This document shows, in pieces, positions 1 to 9,061 of a stretch of 51,861 nucleotides of DNA. Within the stretch, counting starts at the first letter, position 1; every line of letters starts with the position of its first letter. The DNA is from Desulfovibrio sp. ZJ369 (GTDB lineage Bacteria; Desulfobacterota; Desulfovibrionia; Desulfovibrionales; Desulfovibrionaceae): the NCBI RefSeq assembly GCF_011039085.1, contig NZ_JAAKEI010000017.1, positions 1 through 51,861 of the forward strand, read 5' to 3'. The position numbers and the translations under genes are program-made. The notes beneath the pieces are model-generated. The model was not told the DNA's origin. It saw nothing but the letters and a program-made list of their open reading frames with translations, and did no database searches.

Positions 1-117
1 GGTGCAAGTGAATTGAGAAAACCCTGTGGGAGCCTTTACGATAGTTGCTCATGCCCACATGCTACAAAAGAAACGCTAAAGCCGCCACCTAAAGGTGGGG
101 GTTTTACCCCTCTCTGA
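1..117 (+). CDS. C-terminal fragment of a probable TnpB/OrfB (IS200/IS605-type) protein, cut by the window edge
   Basis: Frame 1 is open from the first base to a TGA at 115-117 and gives 38 residues starting GASELRKPCG. The two other forward frames stop within the first 15 bases. TnpB proteins commonly end in a short Cys- and Gly-containing tail after the last RuvC block, and the DNA immediately runs into a hairpin typical of an IS200/IS605 right end. The last codons (PPPKGGGFTPL) are themselves encoded by that hairpin. The catalytic part lies outside the window, so the family call rests on the tail and the hairpin only. It could also be a chance open frame over a transposon end. Confidence 0.45.
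   Translation, partial: GASELRKPCGSLYDSCSCPHATKETLKPPPKGGGFTPL
85..112 (+). mobile_element. Hairpin pair resembling an IS200/IS605 right end
   Basis: CCACCT (85-90), loop AAA, GGTGGG (94-99) forms a short perfect hairpin. The same G run then pairs with TTTTACCCC to about 110. Subterminal hairpins of this kind mark IS200/IS605 ends, where the transposase recognises them and where, in TnpB systems, the guide RNA scaffold is encoded. From 118 to 312 I see no gene. That stretch is AT-rich, and at 230-241 it carries AAAAGTGAATCCTT, half of the palindrome found at 24656-24697. Confidence 0.4.
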
Positions 118-312
118 GTGGGACAATAAAACGCTAGGGGCAGGCTCCGGTATTTTCCTATATCTATATGAAATTAAAGAAAATGTATCGTGAGGGCACT
201 CTAGGGATTTATATATGAGTGACTTTTAAAAAGTGAATCCTTCAGGCATGGATCCGGCTTGCACTCCGCAGCGCCTCTGGCTATGCTATACAACTTTGGA
301 AGGAATGTAGGC

Positions 313-1188
313 ATGAATGAAACGCTTTGTATCCGGCTGCCGCTGCTGCGGGGGCCATTGCCCGACCTGCCGTCCGGCCCGGAAAATACGAATGGCCCCG
401 CATGGCCGGGGGCATTGCGCCTTTGGCCCGGCTTGCCGGACTGCCCGGACACGGGCTGGCATTGCCCAGAGAATTACCCTTTTACGCCGCGTGAGGCGGC
501 GGCCTGTCTTTCGGATCTGCGGCAGTTGAGCCAAACGGCCCTTTCCGGCCTGCCCGTGGGCGCGACTGCGGCGGGGAATGCCCGCGCGGCGCGCCAGGCC
601 GCTGAAATGGCTTTACTCAAAAATCTGGACGGACTTTCCCCAGGCCAGGAACAAAAGGCGAAACAGGCGGAAGCGGCCCGCCGCGCGCGGCTTGAGCGTG
701 AGCAGGCGCAAAAGGCCCTGCTCTGGTTCTGGCTGCAGGAAGAATATCTGGCCGAGCTGGCCGAGCTGACCCTCCGTTGCGCTGAAAAAGCGAAAAACCT
801 TACCGCCGCCCTGGGCGTGGAAGGGGACGACGCGTTGCGCTCTTTGCCCGCGTCCGCTGCGCGCGTTCCCCTGGATCAGGGGCTTGATCAGGGGCTTGTG
901 CCGCCCTGGCGCGTGGCTGCCGCCAATGCCGCCTATTTTTTGCCGGACAACGTGGCCCTGGCCGTGGAAGGCCCCATGCGCGTCGCATTGCTGGAAATGC
1001 TCGAATTCACTCCGGCTCCGCACTGGGCTGAATTTCTGGGCTGCTCCCTGGATGTGGCCGGAGAGGCCGTGACCATTCTTGAAGCCAGGGCGCCCCTCTG
1101 GCGCGTGCTGGGACGCGCGCCTTCCGCCTCGGAGGGCGCCCCGTGGGCCGCGGAGCGCGTTTGGCTCACCTGGAGAGAATCCGCATGA
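313..1188 (+). CDS. Hypothetical protein, 291 aa, function unknown
   Basis: I do not recognise a family. The ATG at 313 is preceded by GGAAGG at 298-303; an upstream in-frame TTG at 259 lacks a comparable site. The N-terminal third is rich in Pro, Gly and Trp. Residues of roughly 90-150 are Ala/Glu/Gln/Arg-rich and look like a long helix or coiled coil (RRARLEREQAQKALLWF). The C-terminal part has mixed alpha/beta character. There is no signal peptide or clear membrane segment, so it is probably cytoplasmic. Its TGA overlaps the start of the downstream HAD gene (ATGA), which suggests translational coupling and a shared transcript. Composition matches the neighbouring core genes. Confidence 0.7.
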   Translation: MNETLCIRLPLLRGPLPDLPSGPENTNGPAWPGALRLWPGLPDCPDTGWHCPENYPFTPREAAACLSDLRQLSQTALSGLPVGATAAGNARAARQAAEMALLKNLDGLSPGQEQKAKQAEAARRARLEREQAQKALLWFWLQEEYLAELAELTLRCAEKAKNLTAALGVEGDDALRSLPASAARVPLDQGLDQGLVPPWRVAAANAAYFLPDNVALAVEGPMRVALLEMLEFTPAPHWAEFLGCSLDVAGEAVTILEARAPLWRVLGRAPSASEGAPWAAERVWLTWRESA

Positions 1189-1874
1189 GCGCGCCTCCCT
1201 TTCCGCATGGGCTGCGGGGCGTGATTTTTGATTGCGACGGCGTGATGATTGATTCCCGGGCGGCCAATAATGTCTTCTTCAACCGCGTGCTGGCGTATTT
1301 CGGCCTGCCGCCCATGACGCCGGAGCAGGAGGCGTATTCCTTCATGGCCACGGCAGGGCAGGCTCTGCGGCACATTCTGCCGGAGCGTCTGCACGGTGAG
1401 ATCGAGCGTGTGACCAGGGATGAGGTCAACTACCAGCGGGACATTGTGCCGCTGCTGCGTCTGCAGCCCGGTTTTCGCGAATTCGCCGATGATCTGCATG
1501 CCAGGGGCGTGCGCATGGCTATTGCCACCAACCGCATCTCAAGGGGCATCCAAACGGTTCTGGACTTTTTCGCCTTGCCCCCCTATTTTGATCCTGTCAT
1601 CACGGCAAGCAACGCCGCGCCCAAGCCTTCGCCGGAGGGCGCGCGGCGCATCTGCGCCGCCTGGGGTTTTGCCCCTGCGGACGTGCTTTTTGTGGGCGAC
1701 AGCAAGCACGACAAGGATGCGGCGCAAGGAGCCGGGACGGTATTTGCGGCCTTTAACGGCGGCGAACTGCGGGGCCGGATTACGGCGGCTGATTTCGACC
1801 AATTGCGCCGGGCAGTAGGCAATGCCTTGCCGCCGCTTCCCGGTTTTTGCAAGCCCGGAGCATTTTCTGAGTGA
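1185..1874 (+). CDS. HAD-superfamily hydrolase, phosphoglycolate phosphatase-like
   Basis: Predicted cytoplasmic phosphatase of 229 aa. Motif I is FDCDGVMID, with the nucleophile Asp at about residue 16 and the acid/base Asp two residues on. The ATNR stretch fits motif II, a lysine in NAAPKPSP fits motif III, and VGDSKHDKDAA near residue 170 fits motif IV. A helical cap of about 80 residues follows motif I, as in the Gph/beta-phosphoglucomutase branch. The ATG at 1185 overlaps the TGA of the upstream gene, and GGAGAG lies just before it; an in-frame GTG at 1143 is less likely. The substrate cannot be read from sequence. Glycolate phosphate, a sugar phosphate or a nucleotide are all possible. 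Confidence 0.85.
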   Translation: MSAPPFPHGLRGVIFDCDGVMIDSRAANNVFFNRVLAYFGLPPMTPEQEAYSFMATAGQALRHILPERLHGEIERVTRDEVNYQRDIVPLLRLQPGFREFADDLHARGVRMAIATNRISRGIQTVLDFFALPPYFDPVITASNAAPKPSPEGARRICAAWGFAPADVLFVGDSKHDKDAAQGAGTVFAAFNGGELRGRITAADFDQLRRAVGNALPPLPGFCKPGAFSE

Positions 1875-2158
1875 AAGTATCCGGTTTTCCTCAGAATCAT
1901 GCAGGGAAAAACGCGGTTTTTCCTGAATCCACGCCGCCTGGCGGCGGCTGCCGCGTTCGCGTCAGCAGAGCAGTTGCAAGGGGAAAGTGCTCAAAGGGAT
2001 TTGAAACAACGGGCAGGGCGCTGCCGACATGCGCGCCGCGCCTGTTTGCAATGCGTCCCGGCCCTGGCGTTCCTGTGGCCTGCCGCATGACCACCTTGGC
2101 AGAAGGGCGGCTCGGCGTTATTGTCTGTGCGCGGGGGGACTTGGGCAATGGCGTGTGT
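1875..2158. other. Gene-poor spacer between the HAD gene and a TA-bounded repeat
   Basis: No convincing gene. An open frame over 1871-2161 has no good ribosome site and would encode an Arg/Cys-rich low-complexity peptide of the kind GC-rich DNA gives by chance. A small structured RNA cannot be excluded, but I could not match one. Confidence 0.5.
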
Positions 2159-2288
2159 TAGAGCGTTTTGCTCATGAAATGAGCTAAACGCTCTGGCAGG
2201 GCGAAGCCATGCCCGCCGCGAAGGCGCAGGCGAAATTTACTTTCGCCGTGAAGCGCCGGAGCGAGCGTTTTAAAAGCAATATGCTCTA
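2159..2288. repeat. TA-bounded palindromic repeat, copy 1 (long form)
   Basis: Starts TA-GAGCGTTTTG and ends ATGCTC-TA. The first 35 bases (2160-2194) form a 16-bp-arm palindrome with loop GAA. The right part contains GGCGCAGGCGAAATTTACT and ends with AAAAGCAATATGCTCTA. The same order recurs in the copy at 31917-32096, which carries about 50 extra bases in the middle. Confidence 0.8.
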
Positions 2289-2474
2289 GACGCGCAGCGA
2301 GCTGTTTTTTCAGGCGGCAGGCGCGGCAGCCAACGTTTTTTGCCGAATCCGGGAATGCGAACGGGCTGCCTGTCCGCGAAACCCCGGCGGCTCGGCGTCG
2401 CTGCAAAGCGGCGGCCGTGTCCGCACGCAACAGGGCACGCGTAACATACGCATAAGACTCACGCTGGAGTGTGC

Positions 2475-2777
2475 ATGATCATTCTTGCCAATACATTGAG
2501 CGCCATAGCTCTGGTGCTGGGCTCGCTTTTGAATATTTATTTCTGGATCGTCATTATTGCGGCCGTGCTGACCTGGGTCAGGCCCGATCCGTATAATCCC
2601 ATTGTGCGGACGCTGCGGCTTCTTACGGAGCCGGTGTTTTACAGGGTGCGCAAATGGCTGCCCTTTACCTATACGAGCGGCCTGGATTTTTCTCCGATCG
2701 TGGTTTTGCTGGCTATTGAGCTTGTCAACCGGATTGTGATCGCCTCGCTGGCCCAGTATGCCATTGCCCTGCATTGA
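2475..2777 (+). CDS. yggT: YggT family integral membrane protein
   Basis: A 100-aa protein with two YggT-type hydrophobic blocks: an N-terminal one (residues about 5-32, LNIYFWIVIIAAVLTWV) and a C-terminal one (about 72-95). Between them is the family-typical segment WVRPDPYNPIVRTLRLLTEPVFYRVRKWLP. The ATG at 2475 has GGAG five bases upstream; a GTG two codons earlier is possible. YggT proteins are small inner-membrane proteins whose biochemical role is poorly known; links to osmotic protection and cell-division loci have been reported. It stands alone between two repeat-rich spacers, so the context adds little. Confidence 0.88.
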   Translation: MIILANTLSAIALVLGSLLNIYFWIVIIAAVLTWVRPDPYNPIVRTLRLLTEPVFYRVRKWLPFTYTSGLDFSPIVVLLAIELVNRIVIASLAQYAIALH

Positions 2778-2836
2778 GCCGCACGCGTTGGCGCGGTCCG
2801 GGCTTCGCGCGCGGATTCTTCCGCCAGGAAGCGCTC

Positions 2837-3190
2837 AAGGGCATGCGCGCGTAGCGACGCAATGCCCTTGCTGCCGCGAAAGCGGTCAGCCGCCCGCGCG
2901 ACACGCGCCGGAATTTATTTCCGGCGCTGGCAAGCGGAGCGTTTCAGGCTCGCGGCTGCTGACATTTTTCTGCGCGTGCCCCGCGTTTGAACATCTAACA
3001 CTGGAGATTTCTTAAGGGCATGCGCGCGTAGCGACGCAATGCCCTTGCTGCCGCGAAAGCGGCCAGCCGCCCGCGCGACACGCGCCGGAATTTATTTCCG
3101 GCGCTGGCAAGCGGAGCGTTTCAGGCTCGCGGCTGCTGACGTTTTTTTGCGCGTGCCCCGCGTTTGAACATCTAACACTGGAGATTTCTT
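2837..3190 (+). repeat. Direct tandem duplication, 2 x 177 bp
   Basis: Unit 1 is 2837-3013 and unit 2 is 3014-3190. They abut exactly and differ at only three positions by my comparison. Both begin AAGGGCATGCGCGCG and end CTGGAGATTTCTT, which is the ribosome binding site of the next gene. Only unit 2 is followed by ATG. Unit 1 is followed by AAG, so its Shine-Dalgarno copy has no start codon. No convincing gene lies within. Confidence 0.95.
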
Positions 3191-3421
3191 ATGGATCAGC
3201 ATGAAATTGACCTGCTGGAACAATACGCCCCCACTGATCCGGAGCTGAAATCCCTTTGGGAAGACCATGTGCTCTATGAAAAACAGGTGGAAAAGCTGGA
3301 AAGCAAAGGTTTTCGCACACCCACGGAAGAGCAGACCCTCAAGCAGTTGAAAAAGCAGAAGCTGGAAGGCAAGACCAAGTTGATGGATATCCTGGATCGC
3401 TTGAAAAAACAGGAAAAATAG
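3191..3421 (+). CDS. YdcH/DUF465-like small coiled-coil protein
   Basis: A 76-aa, highly charged, mostly helical protein (LWEDHVLYEKQVEKLESKGF, then KQLKKQKLEGKTKLMDILDRL). The pattern is that of DUF465/YdcH: a short helix, a turn with a conserved F-R/T-P segment, then a Lys-rich helix ending in a K-K-x-L-K-D-type heptad. There is no signal peptide. The molecular function of the family is not established. The Shine-Dalgarno CTGGAG is supplied by unit 2 of the tandem duplication. ilvB starts 18 bases after its stop, so it probably shares the ilv transcript. Confidence 0.8.
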   Translation: MDQHEIDLLEQYAPTDPELKSLWEDHVLYEKQVEKLESKGFRTPTEEQTLKQLKKQKLEGKTKLMDILDRLKKQEK

Positions 3422-3439
3422 CCGGCTGAGGAGCTATTC

Positions 3440-5131
3440 ATGGAATGCACAGGCGCACAGATTCTCCTTGAGTCCCTGAAAAAAGAGGGCGTGGACGTGC
3501 TGTTCGGCTATCCGGGCGGCGCGGTTATTGATATTTACGACGAATTACCGCGGCATCCGGATATCCGCCATGTGCTGGTCCGTCATGAGCAAGCGGCTGT
3601 GCATGCGGCCGACGGCTATGCCCGCGCCTCCGGCAAGGTGGGGGCCTGCCTGGTGACCTCCGGGCCCGGCGCCACCAATACGGTCACGGGCATAGCCACG
3701 GCTAATTCCGATTCCATCCCGCTGGTGGTGATCACGGGCCAGGTGCCCACCAAACTGATCGGCAACGACGCTTTTCAGGAAGTGGATATTGTAGGCATCA
3801 CCCGGCCGTGCACCAAGCATAACTTTTTGGTCAAGGACGTGCGCAAGCTGGCCCTGACCATCCGTCAGGCTTTTTATCTGGCCCGATCGGGCCGCCCTGG
3901 CCCGGTGCTTGTGGATTTGCCCAAGGATGTGATTCAGGCCAAAGCCGAGTTTGTCTGGCCCGAAGACATTTATATGCGCAGCTACAATCCCACCTACAAG
4001 CCCAATCTGAACCAGTTGCGCCGCACGGTGGAGGAGCTGGCCAAGGCAAAAAGCCCGGTGCTGCTGGCAGGCGGCGGGGTGATCATGTCCAATGCCGCCG
4101 AGGCCCTGGCCGAGATCGCGCGCAAGCTGCAAATTCCGGTGGCCTGCACGCTCATGGGGCTGGGGGCATATCCTGCCACGGACCCGCTCTGGCTCGGCAT
4201 GGTCGGCATGCACGGCACATATGCCGCCAATCTGGCCATCAACAACGCGGATCTGCTGGTTTGCGCGGGCGCGCGCTTTGACGACCGGGTCACCGGCAAA
4301 CTTACGGCCTTTGCCTCCAGGGCGCGCATTGTGCATATCGACATCGACCCCACCTCCATCCGCAAAAATGTGGAGGTGGAAGTGCCGGTTGTGGGCGATT
4401 GCCGGCTGGCCCTTTCCGGGATTATGGAGATCTGCCAGGCCAGGCTGGCGGACAAGGATTGGGCCGCCGAGCACGCGGACTGGCTCGCCGCGGTGCGCGA
4501 ATGGAAAGAAAGCAAGCCGTTGTGCTATCAGAAAAACGGCAACATCAAGCCGCAACAGGTGGTGGAAGCGCTGTTCGAGCTCACCGGGGGGGATGCCATC
4601 GTCGCCACCGAAGTGGGGCAGCACCAGATGTGGGCCGCTCAGTTCTTTGCCTTTACCAGGCCCCGCACGCTCCTGACCAGCGGCGGCCTGGGCACTATGG
4701 GCTATGGCTTTCCGGCGGCCATCGGCGCGCAGTTCGCCTTTCCGGACAAGACCGTGATCGCCCTGGCTGGCGACGGCTCCCTGCAGATGAACATTCAGGA
4801 GCTGGCCACGGCAGTGGCCAACAACCTGCCCGTCAAGGTGGTCATACTCAACAACCGCCATCTGGGCATGGTTCGCCAGTGGCAGGAGCTTTTTTACAAC
4901 CGCAACTACAGCTCCACCAATATGGAAGCCCAGCCGGATTTTGTGAAGTTGGCCGAAGCCTACGGCGCCGAAGGCTACCGCATTGCCAAGTCCGAGGATC
5001 TTCTGCCTGTGCTGCGGAAGGCTTTGTCCACGCCCAACCCGGCCTTTATCGACGTGCTTGTGGAGCGCGAGGAAAACGTCTATCCCATTGTCCCCGCCGG
5101 AGCGGCCCTGGATGAAATGCTGCTGGTATAG
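3440..5131 (+). CDS. ilvB: Acetolactate synthase (AHAS), large catalytic subunit
   Basis: First common step of valine, leucine and isoleucine synthesis: condenses two pyruvates, or pyruvate and 2-oxobutyrate, using thiamine diphosphate. It is 563 aa, the normal length. The N-terminal PYR domain contains GYPGGAVIDIYDEL and RHEQAAVHAADGYARASG, with the catalytic Glu. A central FAD-binding-type domain follows. The C-terminal PP domain has GDGSLQMNIQELATAV ending in LNN, the metal/ThDP motif. GAGGAG precedes the ATG by seven bases. The regulatory subunit (ilvN) follows after a repeat-bearing gap of 181 bases. It works with IlvN and IlvC here; ilvD and the leu genes are not in the window. Confidence 0.96.
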   Translation: MECTGAQILLESLKKEGVDVLFGYPGGAVIDIYDELPRHPDIRHVLVRHEQAAVHAADGYARASGKVGACLVTSGPGATNTVTGIATANSDSIPLVVITGQVPTKLIGNDAFQEVDIVGITRPCTKHNFLVKDVRKLALTIRQAFYLARSGRPGPVLVDLPKDVIQAKAEFVWPEDIYMRSYNPTYKPNLNQLRRTVEELAKAKSPVLLAGGGVIMSNAAEALAEIARKLQIPVACTLMGLGAYPATDPLWLGMVGMHGTYAANLAINNADLLVCAGARFDDRVTGKLTAFASRARIVHIDIDPTSIRKNVEVEVPVVGDCRLALSGIMEICQARLADKDWAAEHADWLAAVREWKESKPLCYQKNGNIKPQQVVEALFELTGGDAIVATEVGQHQMWAAQFFAFTRPRTLLTSGGLGTMGYGFPAAIGAQFAFPDKTVIALAGDGSLQMNIQELATAVANNLPVKVVILNNRHLGMVRQWQELFYNRNYSSTNMEAQPDFVKLAEAYGAEGYRIAKSEDLLPVLRKALSTPNPAFIDVLVEREENVYPIVPAGAALDEMLLV

Positions 5132-5156
5132 GCAGGTTTTGGCGCGCGAAAAGGCC

Positions 5157-5191
5157 AGAGCGTTTTGCTCATGAAATGAGCTAAACGCTCT
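5157..5191. repeat. Palindromic repeat, copy 2 (35-bp short form)
   Basis: A 35-base palindrome identical to 2160-2194 by eye, 25 bases after the ilvB stop. It is flanked by CC-A and TGG rather than TA. It could form a strong RNA hairpin between ilvB and ilvN, but no U-run follows. The rest of the ilvB-ilvN gap (5192-5294) has GC-rich inverted repeats and no gene. Confidence 0.85.
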
Positions 5192-5312
5192 GGCGACAGC
5201 GTTAGCTGACGCCCGCGCGTGATGGCAGGACGGGATCGCAGTCCCGGCGCGGCTTGAGCGCGGCCTCCGAATCGGCAGACGAGCCGATGCGAAAATGTTA
5301 TTGAGGGATGCT

Positions 5313-5804
5313 ATGCAACGACATGTGCTTTCCGTTCTGGTGGAAAACGAGCCCGGCGTGCTCTCCCGCGTGGCGGGTCTGTTCAGCGGGCGCGGCTTTA
5401 ATATCGATTCGCTCAATGTGGCGCCCGCCCTGGAGGAAGGCGTCTCGCACATGACCATCACCACCTATGGGGACAGCTTGATTGTGGAGCAGATCATGAA
5501 GCAGCTGCACAAGATCGTCTCGGTGATCAAGGTGGTGGATTATTCCGAAACAGTCGCCGTGGAACGGGAAATGATGTTTGTGAAGGTGCAGGCCGAAGGC
5601 GCCATGCGCGGCGAGATCCTGCGCACGGTGGAGATTTTCCGCTGCAAGGTCGTGGATGTCAGCTCCAATGAGATGACCATTGAGGCCACGGGCGATCACG
5701 GCAAGCTGGAGGCGATTCTCAGTCTTTTGCAGCGCTTCGGCATCAAGGAAGTGGCCCGTACAGGCTCTGTGGCCATGCGTCGTTCCAAGAAGTCGACGGA
5801 GTGA
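5313..5804 (+). CDS. ilvN: Acetolactate synthase, small regulatory subunit
   Basis: A 163-aa protein with an N-terminal ACT domain (HVLSVLVENEPGVLSRVAGLFSGRGFNIDSLNV, continuing to MTITTYGD) and the C-terminal AHAS small-subunit domain (KVVDVSSNEMTIEATG, FGIKEVARTG). It binds IlvB, raises its activity and confers valine feedback inhibition. The N-x-G-V-LSR segment of the allosteric ACT site is intact. The ATG at 5313 has GAGGGA five to ten bases upstream and gives the usual length. An ATG at 5295 in the same frame would add six atypical residues. Same strand as ilvB and ilvC; likely one transcript, despite the hairpin repeat before it. Confidence 0.95.
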   Translation: MQRHVLSVLVENEPGVLSRVAGLFSGRGFNIDSLNVAPALEEGVSHMTITTYGDSLIVEQIMKQLHKIVSVIKVVDYSETVAVEREMMFVKVQAEGAMRGEILRTVEIFRCKVVDVSSNEMTIEATGDHGKLEAILSLLQRFGIKEVARTGSVAMRRSKKSTE

Positions 5805-5866
5805 GTTTGCCCTGATTTTTCCCCTGCGCACGGGCGCAGAGGAGTGGAGTTTTTGTCTAACCGTGA

Positions 5867-6886
<1,020 letters not shown>

Positions 6887-6889
<3 letters not shown>

Positions 6890-6980
6890 AGCGGTTTGCT
6901 GTTGAATACGGCAACCGCTCTGGCGGCCGCGGGAGCGGCCGCCAGAGCGGTTCAGCTAATTTCATTGGCAAACCGCTCTA
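6887..6980. repeat. TA-bounded compound palindromic repeat, copy 3, between convergent genes
   Basis: Runs from C-TA-GAGCGG to CCGCTC-TA-G. It holds three hairpins in a row: 6888-6921 (GAGCGGTTTGC against GCAACCGCTC), 6922-6943 (GGCGGCCGC-GGGA-GCGGCCGCC) and 6944-6979. The left TA is part of the ilvC stop. The right TA lies in the stop of the convergent ABC gene. It may act as a two-way transcription barrier. Confidence 0.85.
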
Positions 6981-7991
6981 GAATGCGTCGCGCGAAGGCT
7001 GAGCCGCCAGCCAACAGGCCGTGGCATGCGCGCCCCGGACAAAGGTCGGCGGCATGGCTTCGGCACAGCGGGGTATGGCTTCGGCGCAGCGCGGATGGAA
7101 AGGACAACCCGCAGGCATATTCTCCAGGCTGGGCACACTGCCCGGTATGGTGGGCAGGCGATCGAGCTGCATGGAATTGCGGCTGGGCGCGGAGTGCATC
7201 AGGCCTCTGGTATAGGGGTGGAGCGGCGCCGCAAACAGCTCGCCTGCCGGCGCGTGCTCTACCAGATGTCCGGCATACATGACGCCCACCGTATCCGCCA
7301 CTTGCGCAACCACGCCGAGATCATGGGTGATCAGCAGAACGGCCATGCCTCTGTCCCGGCTCTGGGTGACGATCAGACGCAGGATCTGGCCTTGGATGGT
7401 GGCATCCAGCGCGGTTGTCGGCTCGTCGGCCAGGAGCAGTTCCGGCCGGCAGGCCAGGGCCATGGCGATCATCACTCTTTGGCGCATGCCGCCCGAGAGC
7501 TGGTGGGGAAAGTCTTCATAACGGCTGTGCGGGGAAGGAATGCCCACTTCGGCAAAGAGGCGCTCGGTTTCGCGGCGGGCTTCGGCACGGCTCATGCCCA
7601 GATGCAGGCGCAGGGGTTCGGCCGCCTGCTCGCCTGCGGTCAGCACGGGGTTAAGGGAGCTCATGGGCTCTTGAAAAATCATTCCGACTCGTCGCCCACG
7701 GATGCGGCGCAAGGCTCGTTCCGGCAGGGTGCGCACATCCGTATCCTGAAGCAAAACCCGGCCGCTGATCACGGCCGTCTCCGGCACAAGGCGCAGGATG
7801 GCGCGCGCCGTAAGGCTTTTGCCGCAGCCCGACTCACCCACCAGGCAGGTGATGCCGCCAGGGTACAAAGTGAGGTTCACATCGCGCACCGCAGGGAGCA
7901 GGCCGCCGTCACGCCGAAAATGCACCGAGAGATTTTCCAGGCGCAGAAGGGGCGAGGCTTCGGACTCACAGGCCAGACAATGTTTTTGCAT
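6978..7991 (-). CDS. Oligopeptide/dipeptide-type ABC transporter ATPase, orphan
   Basis: Cytoplasmic ATP-binding subunit of a peptide/nickel-class importer, 337 aa. Walker [10 protein letters not shown] lies near residue 52, the Q-loop in [11 protein letters not shown], the signature LSGGMRQRV, Walker [13 protein letters not shown], and a switch His in LITHDLG. The C-terminal oligopeptide-transport extension has four Cys in GCPFHPRC...IPRC...TACW, the spacing seen in DppD/OppD. The partner ATPase, permeases and binding protein are not beside it, so it is either a separated subunit or a remnant. No Shine-Dalgarno is visible before the ATG. Its TAG stop lies in the repeat at 6887-6980. Confidence 0.88.
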   Translation of the reverse strand: MQKHCLACESEASPLLRLENLSVHFRRDGGLLPAVRDVNLTLYPGGITCLVGESGCGKSLTARAILRLVPETAVISGRVLLQDTDVRTLPERALRRIRGRRVGMIFQEPMSSLNPVLTAGEQAAEPLRLHLGMSRAEARRETERLFAEVGIPSPHSRYEDFPHQLSGGMRQRVMIAMALACRPELLLADEPTTALDATIQGQILRLIVTQSRDRGMAVLLITHDLGVVAQVADTVGVMYAGHLVEHAPAGELFAAPLHPYTRGLMHSAPSRNSMQLDRLPTIPGSVPSLENMPAGCPFHPRCAEAIPRCAEAMPPTFVRGAHATACWLAAQPSRDAF

Positions 7992-8118
7992 TGCAATACG
8001 GTATAAAAACAGCGCGTTACGGGGTTGTCAGCTCAGGGAGCTTGCCCGCCGTAAGAGCGGCGTAGCTTTGCAGCGTTTTTTTCAGGCCAATGTGTGGTCA
8101 ACGGTCACAACGGCCGCC

Positions 8119-8151
8119 GCGGCCTGCCGTTGCCATCGGACGGCAGGCCGC
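8119..8151. other. GC-rich hairpin between mlaA and the ABC ATPase gene
   Basis: GCGGCCTGCCGT (8119-8130) is the perfect reverse complement of ACGGCAGGCCGC (8140-8151). It lies just after the mlaA stop on the minus strand. No T-run follows in that direction, so it is a poor intrinsic terminator but could stabilise the mRNA 3' end. Confidence 0.5.
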
Positions 8152-8173
8152 AGTCTGGCCGGCAGTGCGCGGA

Positions 8174-9061
8174 TCAGTGCTTTACCTGCGCATTGCGGAA
8201 ATTGATATAGGCTTCGCGCATGGCAATATAGGGGTCCACTGCCGCGCTGTTCAAATCGTCATACAGCGGAAGCACCGCGCCCAAATCGTTGAAACGCAAA
8301 GCCAGTTCCGAGCTGGTGGCCAATTCCCAGGGGTGGACGTAGAAAATGGGGTCCGTGAAACAGTCACCCACCCGCCCCACTGTGTCGCGCACGGAACTCG
8401 GCCCGATGAACGGCCAGACAACATAAAAACCGTGGCCCACGCCCCAGCGTCCCAGGGTCTGCCCGAAATCCTCGCCATAGGGATCCACGGGCACAATGGT
8501 TTTTTTGTCCTTGGCCACATTGGCGAAGCCCAGGCTGGAAGTGGTGTTGATGATAAAGCGGCCGAACTCCACCCCGGCCTCCAGAAAGCGGAACTGAAGG
8601 ATGTTGTTCACAAAGCGCATGGGGAAGAGCAGGTTGGCAAAAAAGTTGCTCAGACCGCTGCGCAGTTGGTGCGGGGTCACATAAACCCAGGCGTTATACG
8701 CGGGTTTGGCCACATACATGTAAAAAATGTCGTTGAAATGGAACCAGAAACGGTTCCAGGGCTCCAGCGGGTCTGAAATGCTGGCTGCCGGGGTAACGTC
8801 GTAATCGTCCAGATCGTCGGATTGCGCCATATAGCCGGATTGCGACATATAGCCGGAAGTGTGCACTGTCACTGCGCCGGGTGCAAGCCTGGGGGCATTG
8901 GTATAGACGGCGGAGGGAGCCAGAGGCGCTTCTGCCGCGGCGGCCGATGCGCCTGCGGGGCGAACGGCGGATGCCAGGAACAGCGCGGAGCAAAGCAGCG
9001 CGCAGCCAATGAGCCGGGATGCGGCGCGGCAAGGCCTGGGGGGGAGTGGGTTGGCTTGCAT
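8174..9061 (-). CDS. mlaA: MlaA (VacJ) family outer-membrane phospholipid transport protein
   Basis: MlaA takes mislocalised phospholipids out of the outer leaflet of the outer membrane and passes them to MlaC. Here it is 295 aa. A hydrophobic export segment lies at about residues 15-35. A low-complexity linker of about 55 residues follows, with a repeated SGYM(S/A)QS. Then comes the MlaA domain, starting at the hallmark DPLEPWNRFWFHFND and running through SNFFANLLFPMRFVNNILQ to YGEDFGQTLGRWGVG. The Cys residues near the N-terminus come before the hydrophobic core, so I see no proper lipobox. It may be cleaved by signal peptidase I rather than lipidated. Its ATG follows the mlaC TAA with no gap. 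Confidence 0.92.
   Translation of the reverse strand: MQANPLPPRPCRAASRLIGCALLCSALFLASAVRPAGASAAAAEAPLAPSAVYTNAPRLAPGAVTVHTSGYMSQSGYMAQSDDLDDYDVTPAASISDPLEPWNRFWFHFNDIFYMYVAKPAYNAWVYVTPHQLRSGLSNFFANLLFPMRFVNNILQFRFLEAGVEFGRFIINTTSSLGFANVAKDKKTIVPVDPYGEDFGQTLGRWGVGHGFYVVWPFIGPSSVRDTVGRVGDCFTDPIFYVHPWELATSSELALRFNDLGAVLPLYDDLNSAAVDPYIAMREAYINFRNAQVKH

Noticed and set aside
1871..2161. Open frame of 96 codons after the HAD gene
   Set aside because: No ribosome site, low-complexity Arg/Cys/Pro-rich translation, and it runs into the repeat at 2159; typical chance frame in GC-rich DNA.
2758..3015. Open frame of 85 codons across the yggT end and the first 177-bp unit
   Set aside because: The start lies inside yggT, the sequence is not preserved in the second unit's context, and the translation has no family features.
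5157..5191. ilv attenuator in the ilvB-ilvN gap
   Set aside because: No leader peptide rich in Leu, Ile or Val codons and no T-run after the hairpin; it is a copy of the dispersed repeat.
3545..5464. Long minus-strand open frame (639 codons) opposite ilvB
   Set aside because: Antisense shadow of ilvB: His/Gly/Gln-rich composition, no motifs, and the sense strand is an unambiguous AHAS.
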